A stretch of DNA of 64,000 bases from an uncultured Candidatus Puniceispirillum sp. (GTDB taxonomy: Bacteria > Pseudomonadota > Alphaproteobacteria > Puniceispirillales > Puniceispirillaceae): NCBI GenBank assembly GCA_905182545.1, contig CAJJBY010000006.1:215699-279698 (forward strand). Direction: 5' to 3'. The notes beneath the pieces were generated by a model. That model was given only the letters and a program-made list of their open reading frames with translations. It was not told the origin of the DNA and ran no database searches. Below, piece after piece: positions 49,232 to 58,796 of the stretch. Each line of letters begins with the position of its first letter. Positions within the stretch are counted from its first letter, which is position 1. Position numbers and translations under genes: made by a program.

Positions 49232-51082
49232 TTATTTGAATTTGTTTTTTGGCAAGAAATTAGACACCTCGGGCTTTCTTGGATTTGATACCCACAAGGA
49301 ACCATTTGGATGCATCCCAGCTCCGTAAACAGCAGATACTGCAGAGCATCTCATTCGATTTAGCAACCGCGTATCGGCTTCGCCAACGGCTGGATGTATA
49401 TTACTGTTCTCGTCCAATTTACTCTCCCATTTTAATTTACGGGATTTATATGTATGCGGATCATCAAGCTGTTTACAATTTAATTCGTTTTTATCCAGAT
49501 TAACCTCTATGGTGTCTCCATTCTCGAGAAGCCCAATAGGTCCTCCAGTAGCTGCTTCAGGACCAACATGACCTATAACTAAGCCTACTGAGCCGCCTGA
49601 AAATCTACCATCAGTCATTAGGCCGACAACTATATTTTTCTCACGACAAATAGCCGTAATTCTGGAAGTTGAGTCCAGCATCTCTGGCATTCCAGGTCCG
49701 CCGACAGGCCCCTCATATCTCACAATGACCATGTCTGAGTCAGACAACTCATTCGGTGACGTGTCTAAGAATTCAAGGAGCGCTTGCTCACCGTCAAAAA
49801 CCCTGGCCCGACCTGTAAAAATATTGTTGTCCAATCCGCCTTCAACGCCAGCTAATTTTAAAACCGCACTGGCATCAGGAGATAGATTTCCTCCCAGAAG
49901 CCGCAGTCCACCAGTGGGCTTAAACGGTTCTTTTACGGAGTAAATTACAGTCCCATCAGGCTGTGGCGGTTTTAGTCTATCTACCTGTTCAGACAACGTC
50001 TCACCAGTGCAAGTAATTAAGTCGCCATCAATTAAACCGGCGTCAAGAAGATCCTTTACAAATACTTGCACCCCTCCCTTGGAATCAATGTCTACCATCG
50101 AATATTTTCCGAAAGGACGCGCATTTACAATAACTGGCACGACGTTCTCAGAGAGGTGATTGAATTCCTCAACACTCATAATGTCTTCGTAGAAGTCTGC
50201 GTAACCTGCTGCTCTCGCAATCTCAGGGGCGTGCAACATAACGTTTGTTGAGCCACCTACTGACATAGACACTATGATCGCGTTCCGAATTGAACCTCTG
50301 GTAACAATATCTCTTGGTGTTATGTTTTTTGAAATCAGGTTGGCTAAATAATCCACCAATTGTTCAGGAAAAGTGTCCTGACGGCGCTGGTCTTGTGATG
50401 CTGGTGCGACCATGTGGAGAGGCTCCATTCCCAAAACACCAAGAAAAGTTTGCATGGTATTGTATGTAAACATACCACCGCAACTTCCAAAACCTGGACA
50501 TGACTCCATAGCAATTCTGCGTTTTAGGCCTTCATCATCACTGCCCGCTATTTGGTAGCTAGATATAATATCTATTGCCTCACCACTTACGGAGTCGACC
50601 CCCGGGCGAATAGACCCGTCCGACATAATTATTGCCGGTCTATTGTGTTCTAAAATCGCTGAGATTGTTCCTACAGGCGGCTTATCACAAGCTACCACTG
50701 CTATAAGTCCTTCTAGGCCTGAAGCGCTCAAATGTTCACATAGACTATCGTTAGTTATCTCGCGGCCGATTAAGGAGTAGCGCATCTCTTTTGTACCGTT
50801 GCGGATCCCGTCTGAGGTTGCAACAGTGAACTCTGGTTGAACTAATCGGAGTTTAAGTTTATCGCCGGTAACCCCAATTCTAGATCTCAAAACATTATGA
50901 ATTGACTGAACTTTGTCCAGCACCCCCAAATAACATTGAGAGTCACCTTTATTGCCAATCACTCCGACAGATGGTTCATGTATCAAATCTTGTTCAGTGC
51001 CAAGCTCTCTAGCGATGCCATATGTTTGGGAGTTTCTCCCAGGGTTGGTATCAATTAAAACCGAACGAGAATTTTTGATCAT
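49232..51082 (-). CDS. IlvD/Edd-family dehydratase (dihydroxy-acid or sugar-acid dehydratase)
   Basis: 616 residues. All three iron-sulfur cysteines of the IlvD group are in place: C50 in NKGDSQC, C132 in VACDKPP and C201 in GFGSCGGMF. The late LMTDGRFSGGSVGLVIGHVGPEA block matches the catalytic Ser region. It could act in branched-chain amino-acid synthesis or on a sugar acid; sequence alone does not settle it. Its base use is visibly more AT-rich, with different codon choice from xth and valS on either side. It lies alone between them, suggesting recent acquisition. Confidence 0.85.
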   Translation of the reverse strand: MIKNSRSVLIDTNPGRNSQTYGIARELGTEQDLIHEPSVGVIGNKGDSQCYLGVLDKVQSIHNVLRSRIGVTGDKLKLRLVQPEFTVATSDGIRNGTKEMRYSLIGREITNDSLCEHLSASGLEGLIAVVACDKPPVGTISAILEHNRPAIIMSDGSIRPGVDSVSGEAIDIISSYQIAGSDDEGLKRRIAMESCPGFGSCGGMFTYNTMQTFLGVLGMEPLHMVAPASQDQRRQDTFPEQLVDYLANLISKNITPRDIVTRGSIRNAIIVSMSVGGSTNVMLHAPEIARAAGYADFYEDIMSVEEFNHLSENVVPVIVNARPFGKYSMVDIDSKGGVQVFVKDLLDAGLIDGDLITCTGETLSEQVDRLKPPQPDGTVIYSVKEPFKPTGGLRLLGGNLSPDASAVLKLAGVEGGLDNNIFTGRARVFDGEQALLEFLDTSPNELSDSDMVIVRYEGPVGGPGMPEMLDSTSRITAICREKNIVVGLMTDGRFSGGSVGLVIGHVGPEAATGGPIGLLENGDTIEVNLDKNELNCKQLDDPHTYKSRKLKWESKLDENSNIHPAVGEADTRLLNRMRCSAVSAVYGAGMHPNGSLWVSNPRKPEVSNFLPKNKFK

Positions 51083-51247
51083 GAATTTTAAACCTTAAAT
51101 GAAATTAACAAAAATGATCTGGTTATCTCAGATCAAAAACAGTCTGAAATGTTAATGTGTTTTGACATTGTGATCAATTATCTAAACAAATTTCCAATCT
51201 ACAATCTTTATTTGCATAACTGCACTTTATGATCACGCTTACTGACC

Positions 51248-53905
51248 CTATTGAAGTCGATCAAGGGCTTTGATTAGAGTGTTCAGTCGGATATTTTCCT
51301 CGTCAAGACGGCGGCGGTTTTCAGCCACAACATCTTCAGGGGCTTTGGCAATAAAGCCCGGATTATTGAGCTTTCTTGAAATTTTTTCAATTTTGGCAGT
51401 GGCTCCGCCAATTTCCTTATTGAGGCGCGCCGCCTCGGCGGTCAGATCCAGAATATCGGCAAGCGGAAGGCCAATTTCCATGCCATCAACACTGCCACGC
51501 GCGCTGCCTTTGGCAAAGCTGTCAACATGCGCAATGCCGTCAAGTCGCGCCAAACGTAACAGGGCGGCCTGCTGCTTGTCGATCACGCGTTGCTGAAGAT
51601 CGGTTATCCCGCGTAAATGCAAGACCGGTTTGGCCGATAAAGGAACATTCATTTCAGCGCGAATATAGCGGATTTCGGTAATAAGCTGGATCAAGAACCG
51701 CAATTCGATAACCGCACTTCCCTCATCTGCCTTCACCGGCTCGGGCCAGCTTGCCGCAATCAACAGATCATCGCTTGCAAAGATTTCACGGTTCAGTTCC
51801 TCGGTCAGGAACGGCATGAACGGATGAAGCAGGCGCAAAGTGCCTTCCAAAATGGTGCTGGCAGTGGCGCGTGTTTCAGCCGCGGCATTGGCATCATCAT
51901 CGTTCAGGCTTGGTTTGATAAGCTCGACATACCAGTTGCAATAGGAATTCCAGATGAAATGATAAAGCGCGTCAGCAGCTTCGTTAAACCGGTAAAGCTC
52001 AATCGCTTTGGTGGTTTTTTCAATCGCATCACTATATTCAGACACGATCCATTTATTGATTGGCTCATTGACAGCCGACAGGTCGATTGCCGCCGATCCA
52101 GTACAGCCGTTCATCTGCAAAAAGCGACAGGCATTCCAGATTTTGGTGGTGAAGTTCCGATAACCCTCAAGCCGTGTTGTCGACATTTTGATGTCACGGC
52201 CCTGCGCTGCCATCGCCGCCAAGGTGAATCGCAGAGAGTCGGCGCCATATTGATCGATAAGTTCCAAAGGATCGAGAACATTGCCTTTGGATTTCGACAT
52301 TTTCTGGCCTTTTTCGTCGCGAACCAGCGCATGGATATAGACCTCACGGAATGGCACTTCGCCATCCATGAAATGCATGCCCATCATCATCATGCGGGCA
52401 ACCCAGAAAAAGATAATATCAAAACCGGTAACAAGAACATCGCCCGGATAGTAGCGTTTTAATTCAGCCGTGTTATCTGGCCAGCCAAGCGTTGAAAACG
52501 GCCATAGCCCGCTTGAAAACCATGTGTCCAAAACATCATTATCGCGGGTCAGCTCGACAGCCTTGCCATAATGTTTGGTTGCCGAACCACAGCGCTCATC
52601 TTCATTTGCTTCGACAAAAACCTGCCCATCAGGCCCATACCATGCCGGAATCCGGTGTCCCCACCAAAGCTGGCGCGAAATACACCAAGGCTGGATATTG
52701 CGCATCCATTCAAAATAGGTCTTGTTCCAACGTTCCGGCACAAATTTGGTGCGACCATCTTCAACGGCTTTGATCGCTGGCTGCGCCAGCTTTTCGGCAT
52801 TTACATACCATTGGTCCAGCAGCCATGGCTCGATCACGACCCCCGAGCGGTCACCATGCGGCACCACATTATCGAGAATCTCTTCTTGTACCAACATGCC
52901 TTCAGCATCAAGATCTGCCAAAATCAGACGGCGCGCGTCATACCTGTCAAGCCCTTGATATTTTTCGGGAATTTCTGGAATTGACTCCATCGACGCGGTT
53001 GCGGTCATCAGGTTAATCAATGGCAAATCATGCCGGCGGCCAACCTCGAAATCGTTAAAATCATGCGCTGGTGTGATTTTCACCGCGCCTGAGCCTTTAT
53101 CCATTTTGGCATATTCATCAGCAATGATCGGGATTGGCCGGTTTGATAAGGGCAGAATGGCCATTTTGCCAATCAGATGCTGATAGCGTTCATCTTCAGG
53201 ATTAACCGCAACAGCGCCATCGCCAAGCATTGTTTCAGGACGGGTTGTAGCAATAGAAATATATTCATTTTCAGTGCCTTCAATCCGGTATCTAATGTGC
53301 CACATTGAACTTTTCTGTTCAATCTGTTCAACCTCAAGGTCGGAAATGGCCGTCATTAGCTTTGGATCCCAATTCACCAAACGCTTGTCACGGTAAATCA
53401 GCCCTTCACGATGCATTTGCACAAAGGTTTTGATCACTGCTGCCGACAGCCCGTCATCCATGGTAAAGCGTTCGCGCTGCCAGTCAGCCGAGGCCCCGAG
53501 GCGGCGAAGCTGTTTATGGATCATGCCGCCAGATTCGGCCTTCCATTCCCAGATTTTTTCGACAAAACCATCCCGCCCCAAATCGCGGCGGTTAATGTTC
53601 TTTTCAGCAAGTTGGCGTTCAACAACCATTTGCGTTGCAATGCCAGCATGATCAGTTCCCGGCTGCCATAATGCATCGCGGCCAGCCATACGATGATAGC
53701 GGATCAGCAAATCTTGCAAAGTGAAGGTCAGCGCATGCCCCATATGCAGGCTGCCAGTCACATTTGGTGGTGGCATCATAATGGTATAGGGGGTTGCCGA
53801 TGACCCAGGCGCACAGGCGAAATGACCGCTATCTAGCCATGTTTCATACCAGTTTGCTTCAATTGATTTCGGATCGTAGGTTTTGGCTAAAGTTGGCTCG
53901 GTCAT
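51248..53905 (-). CDS. valS: Valyl-tRNA synthetase
   Basis: 885 residues. The PPPNVTGSLHMGHALTFTLQD segment has the HMGH motif near 50, an editing domain is present around 190-330, and KMSKSKGNVLDP is near 540. The C-terminal coiled coil (LNKEIGGATAKIEKISRKLNNPGFIAKAP) is complete. It charges tRNA-Val and edits Thr. It is last in the pcm-tolC-popZ-like-valS order typical of the class. Confidence 0.97.
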   Translation of the reverse strand: MTEPTLAKTYDPKSIEANWYETWLDSGHFACAPGSSATPYTIMMPPPNVTGSLHMGHALTFTLQDLLIRYHRMAGRDALWQPGTDHAGIATQMVVERQLAEKNINRRDLGRDGFVEKIWEWKAESGGMIHKQLRRLGASADWQRERFTMDDGLSAAVIKTFVQMHREGLIYRDKRLVNWDPKLMTAISDLEVEQIEQKSSMWHIRYRIEGTENEYISIATTRPETMLGDGAVAVNPEDERYQHLIGKMAILPLSNRPIPIIADEYAKMDKGSGAVKITPAHDFNDFEVGRRHDLPLINLMTATASMESIPEIPEKYQGLDRYDARRLILADLDAEGMLVQEEILDNVVPHGDRSGVVIEPWLLDQWYVNAEKLAQPAIKAVEDGRTKFVPERWNKTYFEWMRNIQPWCISRQLWWGHRIPAWYGPDGQVFVEANEDERCGSATKHYGKAVELTRDNDVLDTWFSSGLWPFSTLGWPDNTAELKRYYPGDVLVTGFDIIFFWVARMMMMGMHFMDGEVPFREVYIHALVRDEKGQKMSKSKGNVLDPLELIDQYGADSLRFTLAAMAAQGRDIKMSTTRLEGYRNFTTKIWNACRFLQMNGCTGSAAIDLSAVNEPINKWIVSEYSDAIEKTTKAIELYRFNEAADALYHFIWNSYCNWYVELIKPSLNDDDANAAAETRATASTILEGTLRLLHPFMPFLTEELNREIFASDDLLIAASWPEPVKADEGSAVIELRFLIQLITEIRYIRAEMNVPLSAKPVLHLRGITDLQQRVIDKQQAALLRLARLDGIAHVDSFAKGSARGSVDGMEIGLPLADILDLTAEAARLNKEIGGATAKIEKISRKLNNPGFIAKAPEDVVAENRRRLDEENIRLNTLIKALDRLQ

Positions 53906-54007
53906 GGTTCCAGATCGGTCATCATTAGTGGTTGGACGATAAAATATCAGGCTTGCCCGACAATCGTCATATTAAAAGGCCTTTGTCATCAACGCTCGAT
54001 GACGCGT

Positions 54008-54600
54008 TTATTCCGGTTTATCGACAGGTTTTGTACGACTTTGTGGGGTGGCTTGCAACGCATCTTCAACCAAATTAGCCATATTCTCGTCAAGCCAATG
54101 TTCAATTCGGGCATGAAGCCGCTGGCGAAGGCTGAATTTGAGGTCATCATGCGCTTGTGAAGATGGCTGATTTTGGCTTGATTGAGCGGTTTCACCCCTA
54201 GTTTTGCCTGAGATGCTGACTTAGACGCTGATCGGCTGATGTCTTAGGTGATTGTTTCGGCGATGCTTGTGTTTTCGCGGTTTTTCCAGCCTGATTTGAC
54301 CGGTCAGCATTTTGCCAATGCACCTTGGATCGGCACCGCGCTTGGGTTCATCACAACCGCGCTTAGGTCAATGATATCCGCAAGATTGCCAACATCATCG
54401 TCATATTGACAGTGACGGGGCAAAGGGTCCATTGCGGCAAGTGACTTATCAGGTGAACGCAATACCACATTTTCAAGCAGGATTAATTGTCGGGATGAGG
54501 TCAACGCATCATGCGGTGCGGCTTTGGTCCATTACGGTTTCAATCATTCCGGATAGGTCGCTGAAAATGCCATCTAGTCGGTAATGGGCCTGCGACCAAA
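54008..54600 (-). pseudogene. Decayed or error-ridden popZ-like gene (DUF2497)
   Basis: No long frame covers this 600-base stretch between tolC and valS, but fragments in three frames fit a PopZ-type pole-organising protein. The best is the C-terminus ending at 54008: RLHARIEHWLDENMANLVED, an amphipathic helix like the conserved oligomerisation end of DUF2497 proteins. Upstream are a Lys/Ser/Ala linker (about 54190-54300) and a NLADIIDLSAVV helix (about 54370). At least two frame changes are needed, and the usual N-terminal peptide (EEILASIRRII-like) is not visible. Position between tolC and valS matches popZ in Caulobacter. It may be an intact gene damaged by sequence errors. Confidence 0.5.
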
Positions 54601-54610
54601 GGGAAATGAG

Positions 54611-55945
54611 TTATAAATGGCGATTGTGTTGGCGGCATATCGGCAAGTTGCCCAAAACATCGCCAAGCCCCATCTGTTCGGCGGTCAGGCTGCCAATCGC
54701 TGCTTTTAGGCGAAAGGCGGCAAGAAGCTGGTTATGTTCAGCCGAAACAAGGCTTAACTCGGCGTCATTGACATCTTTTTCGGCATCAAGCAGGTCAAGC
54801 GTGGTCTTTTGGCCGAATTGCGCTTCGCTGGCGATCCCTTTTGCGACAAGGCGAAATGCCTCAATCTCGCTAGTGACCGCATCAACACGAATGCCGGTTG
54901 ATTGCCAATTGCGAAAGGCTTTGCGTGCGGCAATTTCGGTCTTTCGCGTTGCCTCGGCACGGTTTAATTTCGCCTGTTTGAAACTGGCGGCGATCTGGCG
55001 CGATGTTGAACTGGTGGCATTGGTTGATAAAAGCGGTGATGAAAACACCAATTGCGCGGCATATTCATCGCGGTCAAGCGCTGTGCCAGTGCCGGTTTTT
55101 GTGTTGGCAGAGAGGCTGAAGGCCAAAGTCGGGCGAACCGCAGCCTGTAATGTGTTGAATTTCTGATCAGCAGCGTGTTCCGCCGCAATAGCAGCCAATA
55201 TATCAGGATGGCCTTCATGCGCTTTTGTTTCGGCATCAAGAATATCAATTGGCAAATTCCCCGTGATTGACGGTTCGACGAAGTCGCGGGCATCTTTGCC
55301 AGTTAGTGACCGAAAACTGTCTTCGGCATTGGTTAACCTTGTTTTGGCAAGGATTGAATCCGATTGGGCGCGTGCATATCTAGCGCGGGCTTCAGCCAGC
55401 CTTGTTGGTGTCGCAGCGCCTGCGTCAACCCGAATTTTGGCCGCATTTACATGCGCTTTGAGACGGGTAAGATTACGGGCATGCAGTTTGACCTCACGTC
55501 CCGCCTTCAAGACATTTAGATAGGCTTCGATCGTGCCAAGAATAACGCCCTGCTCAGTTTTGGCGTAGATTGCTGACGCTTGCTGGAGATTGATTTCGGC
55601 AAGACGCGTATTTTCTTTGGTCTGACCGCCATCATAAAGGTTTTTTGACAAGGTCACGCCGGTTGATAGATATTGCGATTCGGTGAAGCCTTGACCAGCT
55701 TTACTGTCAATTTGTCCAACCGAACCGGTGGCGTTTAACCGCGCTGTAAGATCAGTTGTTGATGTGTTCGTGCCAATGGCTTCACGCGTTGCAAGCCAGC
55801 TTTGGCGTGCCGCAGCAAGAGCCGAAGAATTTTCAAGACTGGCGCGCAGTGCGTCATCAAGTGATATGGCCAATGCTGGTGATGAAGTTATCCCAATGCA
55901 TCCAATGAAAACCGCTGCTTTGACGGTTCGGCGAATTTTCAGCAT
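54611..55945 (-). CDS. TolC-family outer-membrane channel
   Basis: About 444 residues. A signal peptide (VFIGCIGITSSPALA) ends near residue 27. Two repeated halves of long helices and beta strands follow, with family marks SLDDALRASLENSSAL at the start, GTIEAYLNVLKAGREVKLHARNL in the first half, and ARKAFRNWQSTGIRVDAVTSEIEAFRLVAKG in the second. It would form the trimeric exit duct for tripartite pumps or type I secretion, possibly serving the RND pair at 8.5-13 kb. The C-terminal residues after LGDVLGNL look frame-altered. It lies 25 bases after pcm. Confidence 0.9.
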   Translation of the reverse strand: MLKIRRTVKAAVFIGCIGITSSPALAISLDDALRASLENSSALAAARQSWLATREAIGTNTSTTDLTARLNATGSVGQIDSKAGQGFTESQYLSTGVTLSKNLYDGGQTKENTRLAEINLQQASAIYAKTEQGVILGTIEAYLNVLKAGREVKLHARNLTRLKAHVNAAKIRVDAGAATPTRLAEARARYARAQSDSILAKTRLTNAEDSFRSLTGKDARDFVEPSITGNLPIDILDAETKAHEGHPDILAAIAAEHAADQKFNTLQAAVRPTLAFSLSANTKTGTGTALDRDEYAAQLVFSSPLLSTNATSSTSRQIAASFKQAKLNRAEATRKTEIAARKAFRNWQSTGIRVDAVTSEIEAFRLVAKGIASEAQFGQKTTLDLLDAEKDVNDAELSLVSAEHNQLLAAFRLKAAIGSLTAEQMGLGDVLGNLPICRQHNRHL

Positions 55946-55969
55946 AGACATGTCGCTTTTACCAATCCC

Positions 55970-56634
55970 TTAAAAGGTGAATTCTGGTTTTTTGTTAAAT
56001 TCATCAAGATTTGGAACGCTGGCATCAAAAAGTGATTTACGGGTGAAATCCGGTCCTGATCGCGTCCATAGGCTGGCAACGCCAAACGGCGCATCATGCG
56101 GCCGGTAAACCGCAGCCAACCGGCCCTTTGGCGCTAATTGTTGCAGCAGTGATTCGGGCATGGATTCAACGCCGCCTTCAACCAAAATCTGGTCATATGG
56201 CCCTCGTCCGCATAACCGTCAACAAGACGCGATTTTATAACAGCAGCATTGTCAATGCCATGCGCAACAAGAATTTCTTGCGCTTTTTCAACCGTTTGTG
56301 CGCGTGTCTCGATCGCAATAACCGATCCGGCCAAATGCGCGATGATGGCGCTGCCGTAGCCGCTGGCCGCACCAACAACAAGCACATTGTCACCAGCATG
56401 AATCTCAAGCGCCTGAACAAGCCGTGCCAAAACCATGGGCTCCATTAAATTGCGCCCGTTCGACAGCGGCAGATCTTCGTCGATATAGGCAACGGCCTGC
56501 TGGTGCTTGCTGACAAAAGCTTCCCGCGGCACAGTCAAAAATGCATCAAGAACATTCTGGTCAGTGACTTTTGACGGACGAATCTGGCAATCCACCATCA
56601 TTTTACGGGCAATTTCAAACGGGCTCTGGTTCAT
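55970..56634 (-). CDS. Second protein-L-isoaspartate methyltransferase homologue (frameshift near 56200)
   Basis: About 221 residues after repair. The N-terminus has ARKMMVDCQIRPSKVTD, typical of the Pcm branch upstream of tolC in Alphaproteobacteria, then SAM motif I VVGAASGYGSA near 90. One added G in GAGGGCCATATG restores EGPYDQILVEGGVESMPESL. It differs from the surE-linked Pcm. In Alphaproteobacteria it often precedes tolC, and its substrate there is not clear. Confidence 0.87.
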
Positions 56635-56984
56635 GTGCGGTTACTCTTTATATTTTTTGATACGCCATGCGGTTCTGCGACGTTCTGCTGTGATGTCTAA
56701 GCTATTTGTTTCTTATAATGCTAGAATGAAAGCTATTCAAGCGGACAATATTCGCGATGTTTGCCAATATCAATTTAAGATTGATGGGCAACTGTGACAG
56801 TGAAGTCAGTTAACTGTCACGATATTTTATCTCGACTTCAGTGATCGCTGATGAGTTAGCTGAAATTACCAGCATTAACTTTTGCATTGAGATTTTTGTT
56901 TTTTTTAGGAATCGCATGACACAGTCGGTTTAGATCGTTGACCTTATCAAAATCATCGTATATCACCGGCAAATAGCTTCTTGC
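56635..56984. other. 350-base gap with an inverted repeat
   Basis: No gene is supported. GTGACAGT (56794-56801) pairs perfectly with ACTGTCAC (56813-56820) over an 11-base loop. The gap lies upstream of the leftward pcm-tolC operon and of the rightward tRNA-Cys, so it should contain promoters for both. The repeat could be an operator. Confidence 0.4.
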
Positions 56985-57058
56985 GGCCCGGTGGCAGAGT
57001 GGTTATGCAGCGGTTTGCAAAACCGTGTACATCGGTTCAATTCCGGTCCGGGCCTCCA
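56985..57058 (+). tRNA. tRNA-Cys(GCA)
   Basis: 74 bases with CCA encoded. The acceptor GGCCCGG pairs with CCGGGCC. The anticodon loop TTTGCAAA has anticodon GCA at 57017-57019. The T loop is TTCAATT. It is the only RNA gene in this stretch. Confidence 0.97.
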
Positions 57059-57203
57059 TCATTTCATCTTGTGTACGCGTATTCGATTTGCTTATTACGG
57101 ATTTGTTATGGACCGCTTGCGGCACGCCAAATCGCTGAAAGCCGGTGATCGGTGCGATATAAACGCAACACTGCATCCGAAATTTGGGTGGACTGGAGAC
57201 GTG

Positions 57204-58118
57204 ATGTCACGTGCAATGGCAAACTTTTCTGATGTGTTGCGCTGCGCTTTTTTGGGGCGCGACCTTCATTGCGCAAAAGACCGGCATGGAAACCATTGGG
57301 CCGATGGGGTTTACCTTTGGCCGTTATGTCATTGGCGCGGCGATATTGACTGCCGCTTGCCATTTTTGAAATGAAAAAGGTCAATCTATTTACCGCTGTA
57401 CGCCAGAACCGGCAAATATGCCTTGGGGCATTTGGTCTTGGTGTTTTTATGTTTGGCGGGATCGGGCTTCAGCAAACCGCGCTTGTTTATACTAATGTTG
57501 CCAATGCGGCGTTTTTAACCGCGCTTTATGTGCCTTTGGTGCCGTTGATTGCCGCTTTGTTTTTACGCCGCCATGTCGCGCTGAATATTTGGCCGGCGGT
57601 TGTCATTTCCTTGCTTGGCAGTTTTTTGCTGTCGGGCACCTCAAGCCTTGAAGCGCAATTTGGCGATCTGTTGATTGTTGGCGGTGCCTTTTTCTGGGCA
57701 GCCCATATTTTACTTATCAAAAGATAATGACGCAGATTAATGCCCCGTTTCAGCTATCGGCGTTGCAATCGATTGTGACAGCCGTGATTGCGGGCATCAT
57801 CATGCTGCCGCTTGAATCACCCTCCCCTGGTGATTTTGTTCCGATGCTGCCACAGCTTGCTTTTGCTGGCATTGTCGCGGTGGGGCTTGGGTTTACCATT
57901 CAACTTGTGGCGCAGCGCCATACAACGGCACCGGCAGCAGCGTTGATTTTATCGCTTGAATCGGTATTTGCCGCCTTTTTTGGCTGGTGGTTGCTTGGTG
58001 AGATCTTGTTTTTATTGCTATTATTGGCTGTGTCCTGATTTTTGTCGCGGTGATCCTTGCCGAAGTGGTGTCGGAACGCCAAATAAAGACAATTTTAAAA
58101 ATCTTTCACAAGCCGTGA
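57204..58118 (+). pseudogene. EamA/DMT-family transporter with four frameshifts
   Basis: Fragments in shifting frames assemble into one ten-helix drug/metabolite transporter of about 300 residues: CCAALFWGATFIAQKTG and GFTFGRYVIGAAILT (first helices), GVFMFGGIGLQQTALVYTN, NAAFLTALYVPLVPL, then the second half from 57727 with AFAGIVAVGLGFTIQLVAQ and LILSLESVFAAFFGWWLL. Breaks fall near 57224 and 57364 (both in T runs), 57724 and 58025. The last fragment ends FVAVILAEVVSERQIK before a stop at 58118. Four breaks in 900 bases exceed the rate elsewhere, so true decay is possible. Confidence 0.7.
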
Positions 58119-58244
58119 TGACGGCGCTAGCCCGACCGTGCTAGACCTAAAAACCTAAGGTAATTAGGCTGTGCCTGAATTCTGATTTTTTGGAATTACC
58201 AGCATAGACAAGATCAATTGATCATTTTCTTTCTTGAGGCCTTC

Positions 58245-58751
58245 ATGACAAATTCTGCCATCTCCGATGACCAACCTGTTGCAAGCGCTGCCTTGCGTGC
58301 TGTCATGGGCCAATATCTGACCGGCGTTACCATTGTGACGGTTACCGGCCCTGATAACATTCCTTATGGTTTGACGGTAAATTCCTTCAATTCGGTATCT
58401 TTGACGCCGCCATTGATTTTATGGTCACTTGATAACCGCAATGATAAATTATCATTGTTCCAAAGCTGTCGTGGATTTGCGGTCAATATCATGGCGGCTG
58501 ACCAGCTTGGCATTTGCCAGACATTTGCCGCGGCGGAAAATGATCGTTTTGCCAAATGTGATTGGCATTTTGGCAGCTATGGACAGCCACTTTTGGCCAA
58601 TTCACTTGCCAGTCTGGAATGTCGGCCATGGGCCGAATATGATGGCGGTGATCACACAATTTTTGTTGGTGAGGTTATGTCAATTACCAAGGCTGATGGC
58701 AATGCAGCTGCCTTTTTCAAAGGGAAACTTGGCCAATATGGCAATCAATAA
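58245..58751 (+). CDS. Flavin reductase-family protein
   Basis: 168 residues from the ATG at 58245 (GAGG upstream). The split-barrel flavin reductase fold shows AVMGQYLTGVTIVTV near 20, YGLTVNSFNSVSLTPPLILWSL near 50-70, FAVNIMAADQ near 85 and a DHTIFVGEVMSI segment near 140. It reduces free FMN or FAD with NAD(P)H, usually to feed a monooxygenase. None is adjacent. It ends 45 bases before the SelD fusion and may be cotranscribed. Confidence 0.88.
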   Translation: MTNSAISDDQPVASAALRAVMGQYLTGVTIVTVTGPDNIPYGLTVNSFNSVSLTPPLILWSLDNRNDKLSLFQSCRGFAVNIMAADQLGICQTFAAAENDRFAKCDWHFGSYGQPLLANSLASLECRPWAEYDGGDHTIFVGEVMSITKADGNAAAFFKGKLGQYGNQ

Positions 58752-58796
58752 CTGCAAACAACAAGCACGGCCCATCGGGTCAAAAGCAAATTGCTG

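Noticed and set aside
51824..52462. 212-codon open frame on the plus strand inside valS
   Set aside because: Antisense to the valyl-tRNA synthetase catalytic region. No family resemblance.
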